From: Mycobacterium shinjukuense
GTDB lineage: Bacteria; Actinomycetota; Actinomycetes; Mycobacteriales; Mycobacteriaceae
Assembly (NCBI RefSeq): GCF_010730055.1
Contig: NZ_AP022575.1
Coordinates: 1,240,001 to 1,304,000 of the forward strand
Length of the DNA: 64,000 bases
Direction: 5' to 3'
In this document: positions 24,947 to 33,547 of the stretch, piece after piece
Layout: each line of letters opens with the position of its first letter
How positions within the stretch are numbered: the stretch's first letter is position 1
Notes under the pieces: generated by a model
What the model saw: the letters and a program-made list of their open reading frames with translations, nothing else
The model's database searches: none
What the model was told of the DNA's origin: nothing
Made by a program: the position numbers and the translations under genes

Positions 24947-26021
24947 TTGAGTTCGCCGACCGAACGCCGCGGGGCGTGCGATGGGTTTCGAGCGTCCGGC
25001 CCCCCCACCCGTTGGTGGACCAAATCTGGCGCCAGAGCTCACGGGGAAACGCCGTGTACGCCAGCAGCTCAGGGCGCGCCGCGGTGAGCTGCCCGGCCAC
25101 CTCGGGTAACCTTTCGCCCAGCGCATCGATCACCCGGTCATATTGGGCCGCAACGGATTCAGCGTCTGGCTGGTCGAAAATGCTGTGCAGCAGGGCATGC
25201 ACCCACGGCCGCGACGACGTTGGGGTGATCGACACCAGATTGGTCGTGTAGTGCGTGATGCAGCGTTGCCATACCGCACCTGGCATTGTGGCGTCGATAG
25301 CGGCCAGCAGGCCGGCATGGGAGTCGCCGGTCACCAGGGCCACCCCGGACAGGCCGCGGGTGATCAGCGCATGGAACAAGCTTAGCCAACCGGACTCGCC
25401 GTCGGCCGATGAGAGGTGCGCGCCCAGCATCTCCCGGTGGCCGCCGGTGTTGACTCCAGTGGCCAGCAACAACTGCGCCTCGCAGATGCGTGTTTGCCTG
25501 CGCACCGTGATGCCCAGCGCGTCGACGGCGATGAACGGGTACCGGCCGTGGTCGAGCGGGCGGCTACGCAGCGCCGTCACGGTCTCGTCGAGTTCGGCAG
25601 CCACCGCCGCAAGCTGCGACCTGGACAGGCCCATGACCCCAAGGGCGTCGGCCAGCCGCTCCACCCGCCGGGTGGAGACACCCAGCAGGTAGCAGGCGGC
25701 GACGACATCGGTGAGCGCCCGCTCGGCGCGGCGGTGGCGCGCCAGGAGCCAGTCCGGGAAATAGCTGCCGACACGGAGCTTGGGAATGGCCAGCTCGATC
25801 GTGCCCACGCGGGTGTCGAACTCGCGACGCCGATAGCCGTTGCGGCTGTTGGCGCGCACCTGGGTGCGCTGACCGTAACCGGCGTGGCAGAGTGCGTCGG
25901 CCTCTGCACTCATCAACGCTTGGATGAACGTCGAGAGCAGATCGCGCAGCAAGTCGGGGCTCGCCATGGCGAGCCGGTCGGCCAGCAACGTCTCCACGGC
26001 GTTGCGACGGAGGTTGTTCAT
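24933..26021 (-). pseudogene. IS256-family (IS1081-like) transposase, C-terminally truncated
   Basis: 362 residues closely resembling the IS1081 transposase (SPDLLRDLLSTFIQALMSAEADALC, SYFPDWLLARHRRAERALT, YLLGVSTRRVERL). Catalytic Asp167 (AVDAL) and Asp233 (TGDSHAG) are present. Similarity stops abruptly after IWSTN (residue 337, about 25010); the following NP-x-ER-x-N-x-E segment with the catalytic Glu, and about 70 further residues, are replaced by an unrelated 25-residue tail. The protein therefore cannot be an active DDE transposase. ATG 26021. Convergent with the LuxR gene, whose stop it overlaps by 14 nt. Confidence 0.88.
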
Positions 26022-26068
26022 CGCGCAGAACTCCTTGGGGTCTGCCTGGTGTTCGACGGATCACGCGA
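25010..26068 (-). mobile_element. IS1081-like insertion sequence remnant
   Basis: The transposase-proximal end is preserved: on the minus strand 26068-26051 reads TCGCGTGATCCGTCGAAC, very like the IS1081 terminal repeat as I remember it. The opposite end should lie about 1.3 kb away but no matching inverted repeat is found and the gene is cut at about 25010. So this is a one-ended relic between the LuxR-type gene and murE. Confidence 0.7.
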
Positions 26069-26396
26069 TGACCCTGTGCGAACGGCAGCCGATTGCGATC
26101 TAGCGGGGCGAGCTGTCGAGGACAACCTCGTTCGCGATGGTGGTCATGACGGGATTGCCCGACGGTGGCGGCGCAGGCAGCGTTGCCCCGCGGTGACGTT
26201 CAATGCTCGCTTTCCTTTGAACGACGCGCTGGGCTTCGAGTCTGCGACGCGCGCCGACCAGAGTCATCGGCCAAACGACGTATATCTGAGCCGTGGGGGT
26301 CGCACACTACTCAGGGTGTGTCGGCCGGTGCTACGCGGTTGTGCTGATGGCCGCTGTTGTCGCCGGTAGCCCCGCCCGGTGTCTAGGTAGGGTGTC
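26069..26396. other. Region upstream of murE
   Basis: 328 bp without a convincing gene. It must contain a promoter for murE and the rest of the dcw operon if the IS relic blocks read-through from mraZ. A TATATC sequence near 26281 and a TAGGTA 7 nt before the murE ATG (26384-26389) are weak -10 candidates. A small stem CGAGG/CCTCG is at about 26118-26131. The exact right border of foreign DNA other than the IS end at 26068 cannot be set. Confidence 0.35.
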
Positions 26397-27980
26397 ATGG
26401 CCGGTCCCGGCGCTCGGCGATGGATGGAGGTGGAGTCGGAAGTGGAGTCGGTGCCCACTGGGTTGCGCCCCAAGGCCGTCACCGGCGTGCGGCTGGCCGC
26501 GTTGGCGGCCCAGGCCGGCGCGGCGCCGGCCGATCGCCGCGATCACCCGGCCACCGCCCCCGAGGTGTCGGTCACCGGCGTGACGCTGCGCGCCCAGGAC
26601 GTGCGGCCCGGTGACCTGTTCGCCGCGCTGGCCGGCTCGACCACCCACGGCGCGCGCTACGCCGGGGACGCGATCCAACGCGGCGCGGTCGCGGTGCTCA
26701 CCGACGCGGCCGGGGTCGCCGAGATGGCCGGGCGGCTCGCGGCCGTGCCGGTGCTGGTGCATCCCGCGCCGCGCCGCGTGCTCGGCGGCCTGGCCGCCGC
26801 GGTCTATGGGCATCCGTCGCAGCGGATGACGGTCGTCGGCATCACCGGGACATCGGGCAAGACCACCACCAGCTATCTGGTCGAGGCCGGCCTGCGCGCC
26901 GCCGGGCGCATCGCCGGGCTGATCGGCACGATCGGCGTTCGCATCGACGGCGTCGACATTCCCAGCGCCCTGACCACGCCGGAGGCGCCCGCGCTGCAGG
27001 CGATGCTGGCGGCGATGTCCGAACGTGGGGTGGACACCGTCGTCATGGAGGTGTCCAGTCACGCGCTGACACTGGGCCGGGTGGACGGCACCCGGTTCGC
27101 GGTCGCCGGCTTTACCAACCTCTCCCGCGACCACCTGGACTTTCACCCCAGCATGGCCGACTACTTCGAAGCCAAGGCGGCGCTGTTCGACCCGGCGTCG
27201 ACGCTGCGCGCCCGCACCGTCGTGGTATGCGTCGACGACGAGGCCGGCCGCGCGATGGCGGCGCGGGCCGGCGACGCGATCACCGTCAGCGCCGCCGACC
27301 GGCCCGCGCGCTGGCGCGTCGGCGACGTGGCGCCCATGGGCGGCGAGTTCACCGCCGTCGACCCCGCCGGCGTGCACCACCGCATCGGAATCCGGCTACC
27401 GGGCCGCTACAACGTCACCAACTGCCTTGTCGCCCTGGCGATTCTGGACGAGGTCGGGGTCAGCCCGGAACAGGCGGCGCCGGGCCTACGCGAGACCCGG
27501 GTACCGGGGCGCCTGCAGGAAATCGACCGCGGCCAGGACTTTGTTGCGCTGGTCGATTACGCCCACAAGCCGGAAGCCCTGCGGGCGGTGCTGACCGCCC
27601 TGCGGCACCCGGACCGCCGGCTGGCCGTGGTGTTCGGCGCCGGCGGCGACCGCGACCCCGGTAAGCGGGCGCCCATGGGCCGGATCGCCGCGCGGTTGGC
27701 CGATTTGGTCGTCGTCACCGACGACAACCCGCGCGACGAGGATCCGGCGGCGATCCGCCGCGACATCCTGGAAGGGGCGGCCGCCGGCGGCGGTGCGGCG
27801 CAGCTGGTCGAGATCGCCGACCGGCGGGCCGCGATCCGGCACGCGGTCGCCTGGGCCGGACCCGGTGACGTGGTGCTCGTCGCCGGCAAAGGTCACGAGA
27901 CCGGGCAACACGGCGGCGGACGGGTCCGCCCGTTCGACGACCGGGTGGAGCTGGCCCGGGCCCTGGAGGCGCGCGCATGA
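26397..27980 (+). CDS. murE: UDP-N-acetylmuramoyl-L-alanyl-D-glutamate:meso-diaminopimelate ligase MurE
   Basis: Adds meso-DAP to the peptidoglycan stem peptide, using ATP in the cytoplasm. ATP loop GITGTSGKTTTSYLVE, the carbamylated-Lys region (FEAKAALFDP), and the DAP-selecting motif DNPRDEDP are all present. 527 residues from ATG 26397; M. tuberculosis MurE has 535, differing in the variable N-terminus. A second ATG at 26424 is a possible start. Ends with ATGA overlap into murF. First gene of the downstream dcw block, directly after the accessory segment. Confidence 0.96.
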   Translation: MAGPGARRWMEVESEVESVPTGLRPKAVTGVRLAALAAQAGAAPADRRDHPATAPEVSVTGVTLRAQDVRPGDLFAALAGSTTHGARYAGDAIQRGAVAVLTDAAGVAEMAGRLAAVPVLVHPAPRRVLGGLAAAVYGHPSQRMTVVGITGTSGKTTTSYLVEAGLRAAGRIAGLIGTIGVRIDGVDIPSALTTPEAPALQAMLAAMSERGVDTVVMEVSSHALTLGRVDGTRFAVAGFTNLSRDHLDFHPSMADYFEAKAALFDPASTLRARTVVVCVDDEAGRAMAARAGDAITVSAADRPARWRVGDVAPMGGEFTAVDPAGVHHRIGIRLPGRYNVTNCLVALAILDEVGVSPEQAAPGLRETRVPGRLQEIDRGQDFVALVDYAHKPEALRAVLTALRHPDRRLAVVFGAGGDRDPGKRAPMGRIAARLADLVVVTDDNPRDEDPAAIRRDILEGAAAGGGAAQLVEIADRRAAIRHAVAWAGPGDVVLVAGKGHETGQHGGGRVRPFDDRVELARALEARA

Positions 27981-29491
27981 TCGACTTGTCCGTCGCCCAG
28001 ATCGCCGACATCGTGGGCGGCACGCTGGCCGATATCTCCGGCCAGGACGCGGCGCACCGGCGCGTCACCGGAACCGTCGAGTTCGACTCGCGCGCCGTCG
28101 GCCCGGGCGGGTTGTTCGTGGCGCTGCCGGGGGCGCGCACCGACGGTCACCACCACGCGGCGGCAGCGGTCGCGGCCGGGGCGGTCGCCGTACTGGCCGC
28201 CCGGCCGGTCGGGGTGCCGGCGATCGTGGTGCCGCCCGACGCGGCCGTGCGGTCGGGGGCCGGGGTGCTTGACCACGACGCCGACGGGTCGGGCGCGGCG
28301 GTGCTAGCCGCGCTGGCCAGGCTGGCCGAGGCGGTGGCCGCGGAGTTGGCCGCGGGGGGCCTGAGGATCGTCGGGATCACCGGCTCGTCGGGCAAGACGT
28401 CGACCAAGGACCTGGTGGCCGCGGTGCTGCGTCCGCTGGGCGAGGTGGTGGCCCCGCCCGGATCCTTCAACAACGAGCTGGGTCATCCGTGGACGGTGTT
28501 GCGCGCCACCCGTGACACCGACTACCTGGTCGTGGAGATGTCGGCACGGCATCCCGGCAACATCGCCGCGCTGGCCCGGATCGCGCCGCCGTCGATCGGG
28601 GTGGTGCTCAACGTCGGCACCGCCCATCTGGGGGAGTTCGGCTCCCGTGAGGTCATCGCACGAACCAAAGCCGAACTGCCGCAAGCGGTTCCGCGATCCG
28701 GTGTGGTCATCCTCAATGTCGACGACCCGGCGGTGGCGGCGATGGCCGAGGTGACCGCGGCCCGGGTGGTACGGGTCAGCCGCGCCCCGAGCACCGGCGC
28801 GGGGGGCGCCGACGTCTGGGCCGGCCCGGTGTCCCTGGATGCGCTGGCCCGGCCGCGCTTCACGCTGCACGCCAACAATGCCCACGCCCAGGTCCGGCTC
28901 GCGGTATACGGCGACCACCAGGTCACCAACGCCCTGTGCGCGGGTGCGGCCGCCCTGGAGTGCGGCGCCAGCCTCCACCAGGTGGCGGCCGCGCTTGCCG
29001 CCGCCGGGCCGGTGTCGCGACACCGGATGCAGGTGTTCACCCGCGGCGACGGGGTGACGGTGATCGACGACTCCTACAACGCCAACCCCGACTCGATGCG
29101 GGCCGGGCTGCAGGCCCTGGCCTGGATCGCCCGGGGAGCCCGGCGCAGCTGGGCGGTGCTGGGCGAGATGGCCGAGCTCGGCGACGACGCGATCACCGAG
29201 CACGATCGCATCGGCCGGCTCGCGGTGCGCTTAGATGTGTCTCGACTCGTTGTCGTGGGAACCGGGAGGTCGATGAGCGCCATGCACCACGGAGCGGTCA
29301 TGGAGGGTTCGTGGGGGGCCGACCGAGGGGCCGTCACCGTGGCCGACGCCGACGCCGCGCTGACCCTGCTGCGGGCCGAGCTGCGGCCCGGGGATGTGGT
29401 GCTGGTCAAGGCGTCCAACGCGGCCGGGCTCGGGGCGCTGGCCGACGCGCTGATCGCCGACGGCGCCGGTGAGCGGACGGCAAGTCCATGA
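27977..29491 (+). CDS. murF: UDP-MurNAc-tripeptide:D-alanyl-D-alanine ligase MurF
   Basis: Adds D-Ala-D-Ala to UDP-MurNAc-tripeptide, completing the cytoplasmic precursor. Mur ligase ATP loop GITGSSGKTSTKDL, central SFNNELGHPWTVL, and C-terminal DDSYNANPDSM typical of MurF. 504 residues. ATG 27977 overlaps the murE TGA by 4 nt and its own TGA overlaps mraY the same way, implying coupled translation of MurE, MurF and MraY. Confidence 0.96.
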   Translation: MIDLSVAQIADIVGGTLADISGQDAAHRRVTGTVEFDSRAVGPGGLFVALPGARTDGHHHAAAAVAAGAVAVLAARPVGVPAIVVPPDAAVRSGAGVLDHDADGSGAAVLAALARLAEAVAAELAAGGLRIVGITGSSGKTSTKDLVAAVLRPLGEVVAPPGSFNNELGHPWTVLRATRDTDYLVVEMSARHPGNIAALARIAPPSIGVVLNVGTAHLGEFGSREVIARTKAELPQAVPRSGVVILNVDDPAVAAMAEVTAARVVRVSRAPSTGAGGADVWAGPVSLDALARPRFTLHANNAHAQVRLAVYGDHQVTNALCAGAAALECGASLHQVAAALAAAGPVSRHRMQVFTRGDGVTVIDDSYNANPDSMRAGLQALAWIARGARRSWAVLGEMAELGDDAITEHDRIGRLAVRLDVSRLVVVGTGRSMSAMHHGAVMEGSWGADRGAVTVADADAALTLLRAELRPGDVVLVKASNAAGLGALADALIADGAGERTASP

Positions 29492-30567
29492 GGCAGATCC
29501 TCATCGCCGTCGCCATCGCGTTGACGGTGTCCATCCTGCTGACCCCGGCGCTGATCCGGTTGTTCACCAAGCAGGGATTCGGCCACCAGATCCGCGACGA
29601 TGGCCCACCCAGCCACCACACCAAACGCGGTACGCCATCGATGGGCGGGGTGGCGATCCTGGCCGGCATGTGGGCGGGCTACGTCGGTACCCACCTGGCC
29701 GGGCTGGCGTTCGACGGCGAAGGCATCTCCGCGTCGGGTCTGCTGGTGCTGGGCCTGGCCACCGCGCTGGGCGGCGTCGGGGTCATCGACGATCTGATCA
29801 AGATCCGCCGGTCGCGCAACCTGGGGTTGAACAAGACCGCCAAGACGGTCGGGCAGATCACCTCCGCGGTGCTGTTCGCGGTGTTGGTGTTGCAATTCCG
29901 CAACCCCGCCGGCCTGACACCGGGCAGCGCGGACTTGTCCTACGTGCGCGAGATCGCCACCGTCACGCTGGCTCCGGCGCTGTTCGTGCTGTTCTGCGTG
30001 GTGGTGGTGAGCGCCTGGTCCAACGCGGTCAACTTCACCGACGGCCTGGACGGGCTGGCCGCGGGCTGCATGGCGATGGTCACCGCCGCCTACGTGCTGA
30101 TCACCTTCTGGCAGTACCGCAACGCCTGCGTCACCGCGCCCGGCCTGGGTTGTTACAACGTGCGCGATCCGCTGGACCTGGCGCTCATCGCGGCCGCGAC
30201 CGCCGGTGCCTGCATCGGCTTTCTGTGGTGGAACGCCGCACCCGCCAAGATCTTCATGGGCGACACCGGGTCGCTGGCGCTGGGCGGGGTCATCGCCGGG
30301 TTGTCGATCACCAGCCGGACCGAGATCCTCGCGGTGGTGCTGGGCGCGCTGTTCGTCGCCGAAATCACCTCGGTGGTGGTGCAGATCCTGGCCTTTCGAA
30401 CCACCGGCCGCCGGGTGTTCCGCATGGCGCCGTTTCACCACCACTTCGAGCTGCTCGGCTGGGCCGAAACCACGGTGATCATCCGATTCTGGCTGCTCAC
30501 CGCGATCACCTGCGGTCTGGGCGTGGCCCTGTTTTACGGCGAGTGGCTGGCCGGCATCGGTGCCTGA
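29488..30567 (+). CDS. mraY: Phospho-N-acetylmuramoyl-pentapeptide transferase MraY (MurX)
   Basis: Integral membrane enzyme that moves phospho-MurNAc-pentapeptide to undecaprenyl (decaprenyl in mycobacteria) phosphate, giving lipid I. About ten membrane helices. Diagnostic motifs: NFTDGLDGLAAG with catalytic Asp residues, FMGDTGSLALGG, and the cytoplasmic MAPFHHHFELLGW triple-His motif. 359 residues, same as M. tuberculosis. ATG 29488 overlaps murF. This is the target of capuramycin/tunicamycin-type inhibitors (family knowledge). Confidence 0.97.
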   Translation: MRQILIAVAIALTVSILLTPALIRLFTKQGFGHQIRDDGPPSHHTKRGTPSMGGVAILAGMWAGYVGTHLAGLAFDGEGISASGLLVLGLATALGGVGVIDDLIKIRRSRNLGLNKTAKTVGQITSAVLFAVLVLQFRNPAGLTPGSADLSYVREIATVTLAPALFVLFCVVVVSAWSNAVNFTDGLDGLAAGCMAMVTAAYVLITFWQYRNACVTAPGLGCYNVRDPLDLALIAAATAGACIGFLWWNAAPAKIFMGDTGSLALGGVIAGLSITSRTEILAVVLGALFVAEITSVVVQILAFRTTGRRVFRMAPFHHHFELLGWAETTVIIRFWLLTAITCGLGVALFYGEWLAGIGA

Positions 30568-30568
30568 C

Positions 30569-32011
30569 ATGCTCGATCCGCTGGCGCCGGGGGCGCCCGT
30601 GCTGGTGGCCGGTGGGCGGGTGACCGGTCAGGCGGTGCAATCCGCGCTGGCGCGCTGGGGTGCGACGCCGACGGTGTGTGACGACGATCCGGCCATGCTG
30701 CGGCCCTACGCCGTACGCGGGGTGGCCACCGCGCACCCCTCCGAGGCGATCCCGCGGATCGCCCGGTATGCCCTGGTGGTCGCCAGTCCCGGATACCGCC
30801 CCGAGGCGCCGGTGCTGGCCGCGGCCGCGGCGGCGGGCGTGCCCATCTGGGGCGACGTGGAGTTGGCCTGGCGGCTGGACGCGGCGGGCCGCTACGGGCG
30901 GCCGCGGCGCTGGCTGGTGGTGACCGGCACCAACGGCAAGACCACCACGACGTCGATGCTGCACGCCATGCTGACCGCGGACCGGCGCCGCAGCGTGCTG
31001 TGCGGCAACATCGGCAGTCCGGTGCTGGACATGCTCGATGAGCCCGCCGATCTGCTGGCCGTGGAGTTGTCCAGTTTCCAGCTGTACTGGGCGCCCTCGC
31101 TGCGCCCGGAGGCGGGCGCGGTGCTCAACATCGCCGAGGACCATTTGGACTGGCATCCCACGATGGCCGAGTACAGCGCGGCCAAGGCCCGGGTGCTGAC
31201 CGGCCGGGTGGCGGTGGCCGGGCTGGACGACCGCCGGGCGGCCGCCCTGCTGAACGCCGCGCCGGCGCGGGTGCGGGTCGGATTCCGGCTGGGTCAACCG
31301 GCCGCCGGGGAGCTCGGGGTGCGCGACGGCCACCTGGTGGACCGGGCGTTCGCCGACGATCTGGCGCTGGCCCCGGTCGCGTCGATACCGGTGCCGGGCC
31401 CGGTCGGGGTGCTGGATGCGCTGGCCGCGGCGGCGCTGGCCCGCTCGGTCGGGGTGCCCGCCGGTGCGATCGCCGAAGCGATCGCGTCGTTTCGGGTGGG
31501 CCGGCATCGGTCCGAGGTGGTGGCCGTCGCCGACGGCATCACCTACGTCGACGACTCCAAGGCCACCAACCCGCACGCCGCGCTGGCTTCGGTGCTGGCC
31601 TACCCGCGGGTGGTGTGGCTGGCCGGTGGTCTGCTCAAGGGCGCGTCCCTGGACGCCGAGGTCGCCGGGATGGCGTCCCGGCTGGTCGGTGCGGTGCTGA
31701 TCGGCCGAGATCGCGCGGTGGTTGCCGAGGCGTTATCGCGACACGCGCCCAAGGTCCCCGTCGTCCAGGTTGTGACAGGCGAGGATGCTGATATGTATGG
31801 GACTGATGTTGCTTGCGTGACAAAAGTTAATGATTCCGGCGATTCCGTGGGCGCCCGGGTGATGACCGCGGCCGTGGCCGCCGCCCGGGACATGGCCACC
31901 CCCGGCGACACGGTGCTGCTGGCGCCCGCCGGCGCGTCATTCGACCAGTTCGGCGACTACGCCGAGCGTGGCGAGGCGTTTGCGGCCGCCGTGCGCGCGG
32001 CGATCCGGTAG
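30569..32011 (+). CDS. murD: UDP-N-acetylmuramoylalanine--D-glutamate ligase MurD
   Basis: Adds D-glutamate to UDP-MurNAc-L-Ala. ATP loop VTGTNGKTTTTSM, LSSFQLYWAPSL and YVDDSKATNPHA are MurD signatures. ATG 30569 starts 1 nt after the mraY stop and matches the M. tuberculosis N-terminus (LDPLxPGAPVLVAGG); a GTG at 30560 is an alternative. 480 residues. A short segment around 31765-31850 (residues ~400-428) has unusual A/T-ending codons and falls where the M. tuberculosis protein also differs in length, a surface loop near the C-terminus. ftsW starts 6 bp downstream. Confidence 0.96.
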   Translation: MLDPLAPGAPVLVAGGRVTGQAVQSALARWGATPTVCDDDPAMLRPYAVRGVATAHPSEAIPRIARYALVVASPGYRPEAPVLAAAAAAGVPIWGDVELAWRLDAAGRYGRPRRWLVVTGTNGKTTTTSMLHAMLTADRRRSVLCGNIGSPVLDMLDEPADLLAVELSSFQLYWAPSLRPEAGAVLNIAEDHLDWHPTMAEYSAAKARVLTGRVAVAGLDDRRAAALLNAAPARVRVGFRLGQPAAGELGVRDGHLVDRAFADDLALAPVASIPVPGPVGVLDALAAAALARSVGVPAGAIAEAIASFRVGRHRSEVVAVADGITYVDDSKATNPHAALASVLAYPRVVWLAGGLLKGASLDAEVAGMASRLVGAVLIGRDRAVVAEALSRHAPKVPVVQVVTGEDADMYGTDVACVTKVNDSGDSVGARVMTAAVAAARDMATPGDTVLLAPAGASFDQFGDYAERGEAFAAAVRAAIR

Positions 32012-32017
32012 GCCGGT

Positions 32018-33547
32018 GTGGGTCGCGCGCTGACCCGGCCGTGGCGCCGGGGCACCAACGACACCGACGGTTCCCAACCCCCAGGGGCCGAGCCGCGCAC
32101 CCGATTCGGCGCCTGGCTGGGTCGACCCCTGACCTCGTTTCACCTGATCATCGCCGTTGCCGCGTTGCTGACGAGCCTGGGCCTGATCATGGTGCTGTCG
32201 GCTTCGGGGGTGCGCTCCTACGACGACGACGGTTCGGCGTGGGTGATCTTCGGCAAACAGCTGCTGTGGACCATCGTTGGGCTGCTCGGGTGCTATGTCG
32301 CGTTGCGGATGTCGGTGCGGTTCATGCGCCGCATCGCGTTCGCCGGCTTCGCGATCACCATCGTGTTGTTGGTGCTGGTGCTTGTTCCCGGAATTGGCAA
32401 GGAGGCCAACGGCTCTCGCGGGTGGTTCGTGTTCGCCGGGTTGTCGATGCAGCCGTCCGAGCTGACCAAGATCGCGTTCGCCATCTGGGGTGCGCACCTG
32501 CTGGCCGCCCGGCGGATGGAGCGGGCGTCGCTGCGCGAGATGCTGATCCCGCTGGTGCCGGCGGCCGTCGTCGCGCTGGCGCTGATCGTGGCGCAGCCCG
32601 ACCTGGGGCAGACGGTGTCGATGGGCATCATCTTGTTGGGCTTGCTGTGGTACGGCGGACTGCCGCTGCGGGTGTTCCTCAGCTCGCTGGCGGCGGTCGT
32701 GATCTCCGCGGCGATCCTGGCGGTGTCCGCGGGTTACCGGTCCGACCGGGTGCGGTCCTGGCTGAACCCCGACAACGACCCGCAGGACTCCGGTTACCAG
32801 GCCCGGCAGGCGAAGTTCGCGCTGGCCCACGGCGGCATCTTCGGCGATGGCCTGGGCCAGGGCGTGGCCAAGTGGAACTATCTGCCCAACGCGCACAACG
32901 ACTTCATCTTCGCGATCATCGGCGAGGAGCTGGGCCTGGTCGGTGCGCTCGGGCTGCTGGGGCTGTTCGGATTGTTCGCCTACACCGGCATGCGGATCGC
33001 GCGTCGATCGGCCGACCCATTCCTGCGGCTGCTGACCGCCACCACGACGCTGTGGGTGCTCGGGCAGGCGTTCATCAACATCGGCTATGTGATCGGGCTG
33101 TTGCCGGTCACCGGCCTGCAGCTGCCGCTGATCTCGGCGGGAGGAACCTCCACGGCCGCAACACTTTCACTGATCGGGATCCTCGCCAACGCGGCCCGCC
33201 ACGAGCCGGAGGCGGTGGCCGCGCTGCGGGCCGGACGCGACGACAAGGTGAACCGGCTGTTGCGGCTGCCGCCACCGGAACCGTATGTGCCGACCCGGCT
33301 GGAGGCGTTCCGCGACCGCACGTGGCCGCACTCGAGGCCGGCGGTCGCCAAGCCCCGGCGGCCGTCGGCACCTCGAGCGGCCGCTTTGGGTGCGCGCCGA
33401 TCTGGCCGGACCGCCCGGATGCCGGCCTGGGGGCCCCACCCGCGTGCGGGGGAGCATCATGGATCTGGCCGACACCGCGTCAGTCAGGGGGCCGGCCAGC
33501 GTCATACACGGCGCGTTCGCGCGTTGGAAGGTCAGCGTTACGGGTGA
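32018..33547 (+). CDS. ftsW: SEDS-family septal peptidoglycan polymerase FtsW
   Basis: Glycan-strand polymerase of the divisome working with PbpB. Ten membrane helices with SEDS motifs GSRGWFVFAGLSMQPSE, AQPDLGQTVS, the large loop with AHNDFIFAIIGEELG and the ISAGGTS motif near the last helix. 509 residues; the ~110-residue C-terminal cytoplasmic tail is basic and Pro-rich, and in M. tuberculosis the FtsW tail binds FtsZ and PbpB. Start GTG 32018, shortly after murD. TGA overlaps the murG GTG (GTGA). Confidence 0.96.
   Translation: MGRALTRPWRRGTNDTDGSQPPGAEPRTRFGAWLGRPLTSFHLIIAVAALLTSLGLIMVLSASGVRSYDDDGSAWVIFGKQLLWTIVGLLGCYVALRMSVRFMRRIAFAGFAITIVLLVLVLVPGIGKEANGSRGWFVFAGLSMQPSELTKIAFAIWGAHLLAARRMERASLREMLIPLVPAAVVALALIVAQPDLGQTVSMGIILLGLLWYGGLPLRVFLSSLAAVVISAAILAVSAGYRSDRVRSWLNPDNDPQDSGYQARQAKFALAHGGIFGDGLGQGVAKWNYLPNAHNDFIFAIIGEELGLVGALGLLGLFGLFAYTGMRIARRSADPFLRLLTATTTLWVLGQAFINIGYVIGLLPVTGLQLPLISAGGTSTAATLSLIGILANAARHEPEAVAALRAGRDDKVNRLLRLPPPEPYVPTRLEAFRDRTWPHSRPAVAKPRRPSAPRAAALGARRSGRTARMPAWGPHPRAGEHHGSGRHRVSQGAGQRHTRRVRALEGQRYG

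Noticed and set aside
32041..33543. Long second frame through ftsW continuing into murG
   Set aside because: It is the murG frame left open by chance through ftsW; MurG similarity begins only after GTG 33544.
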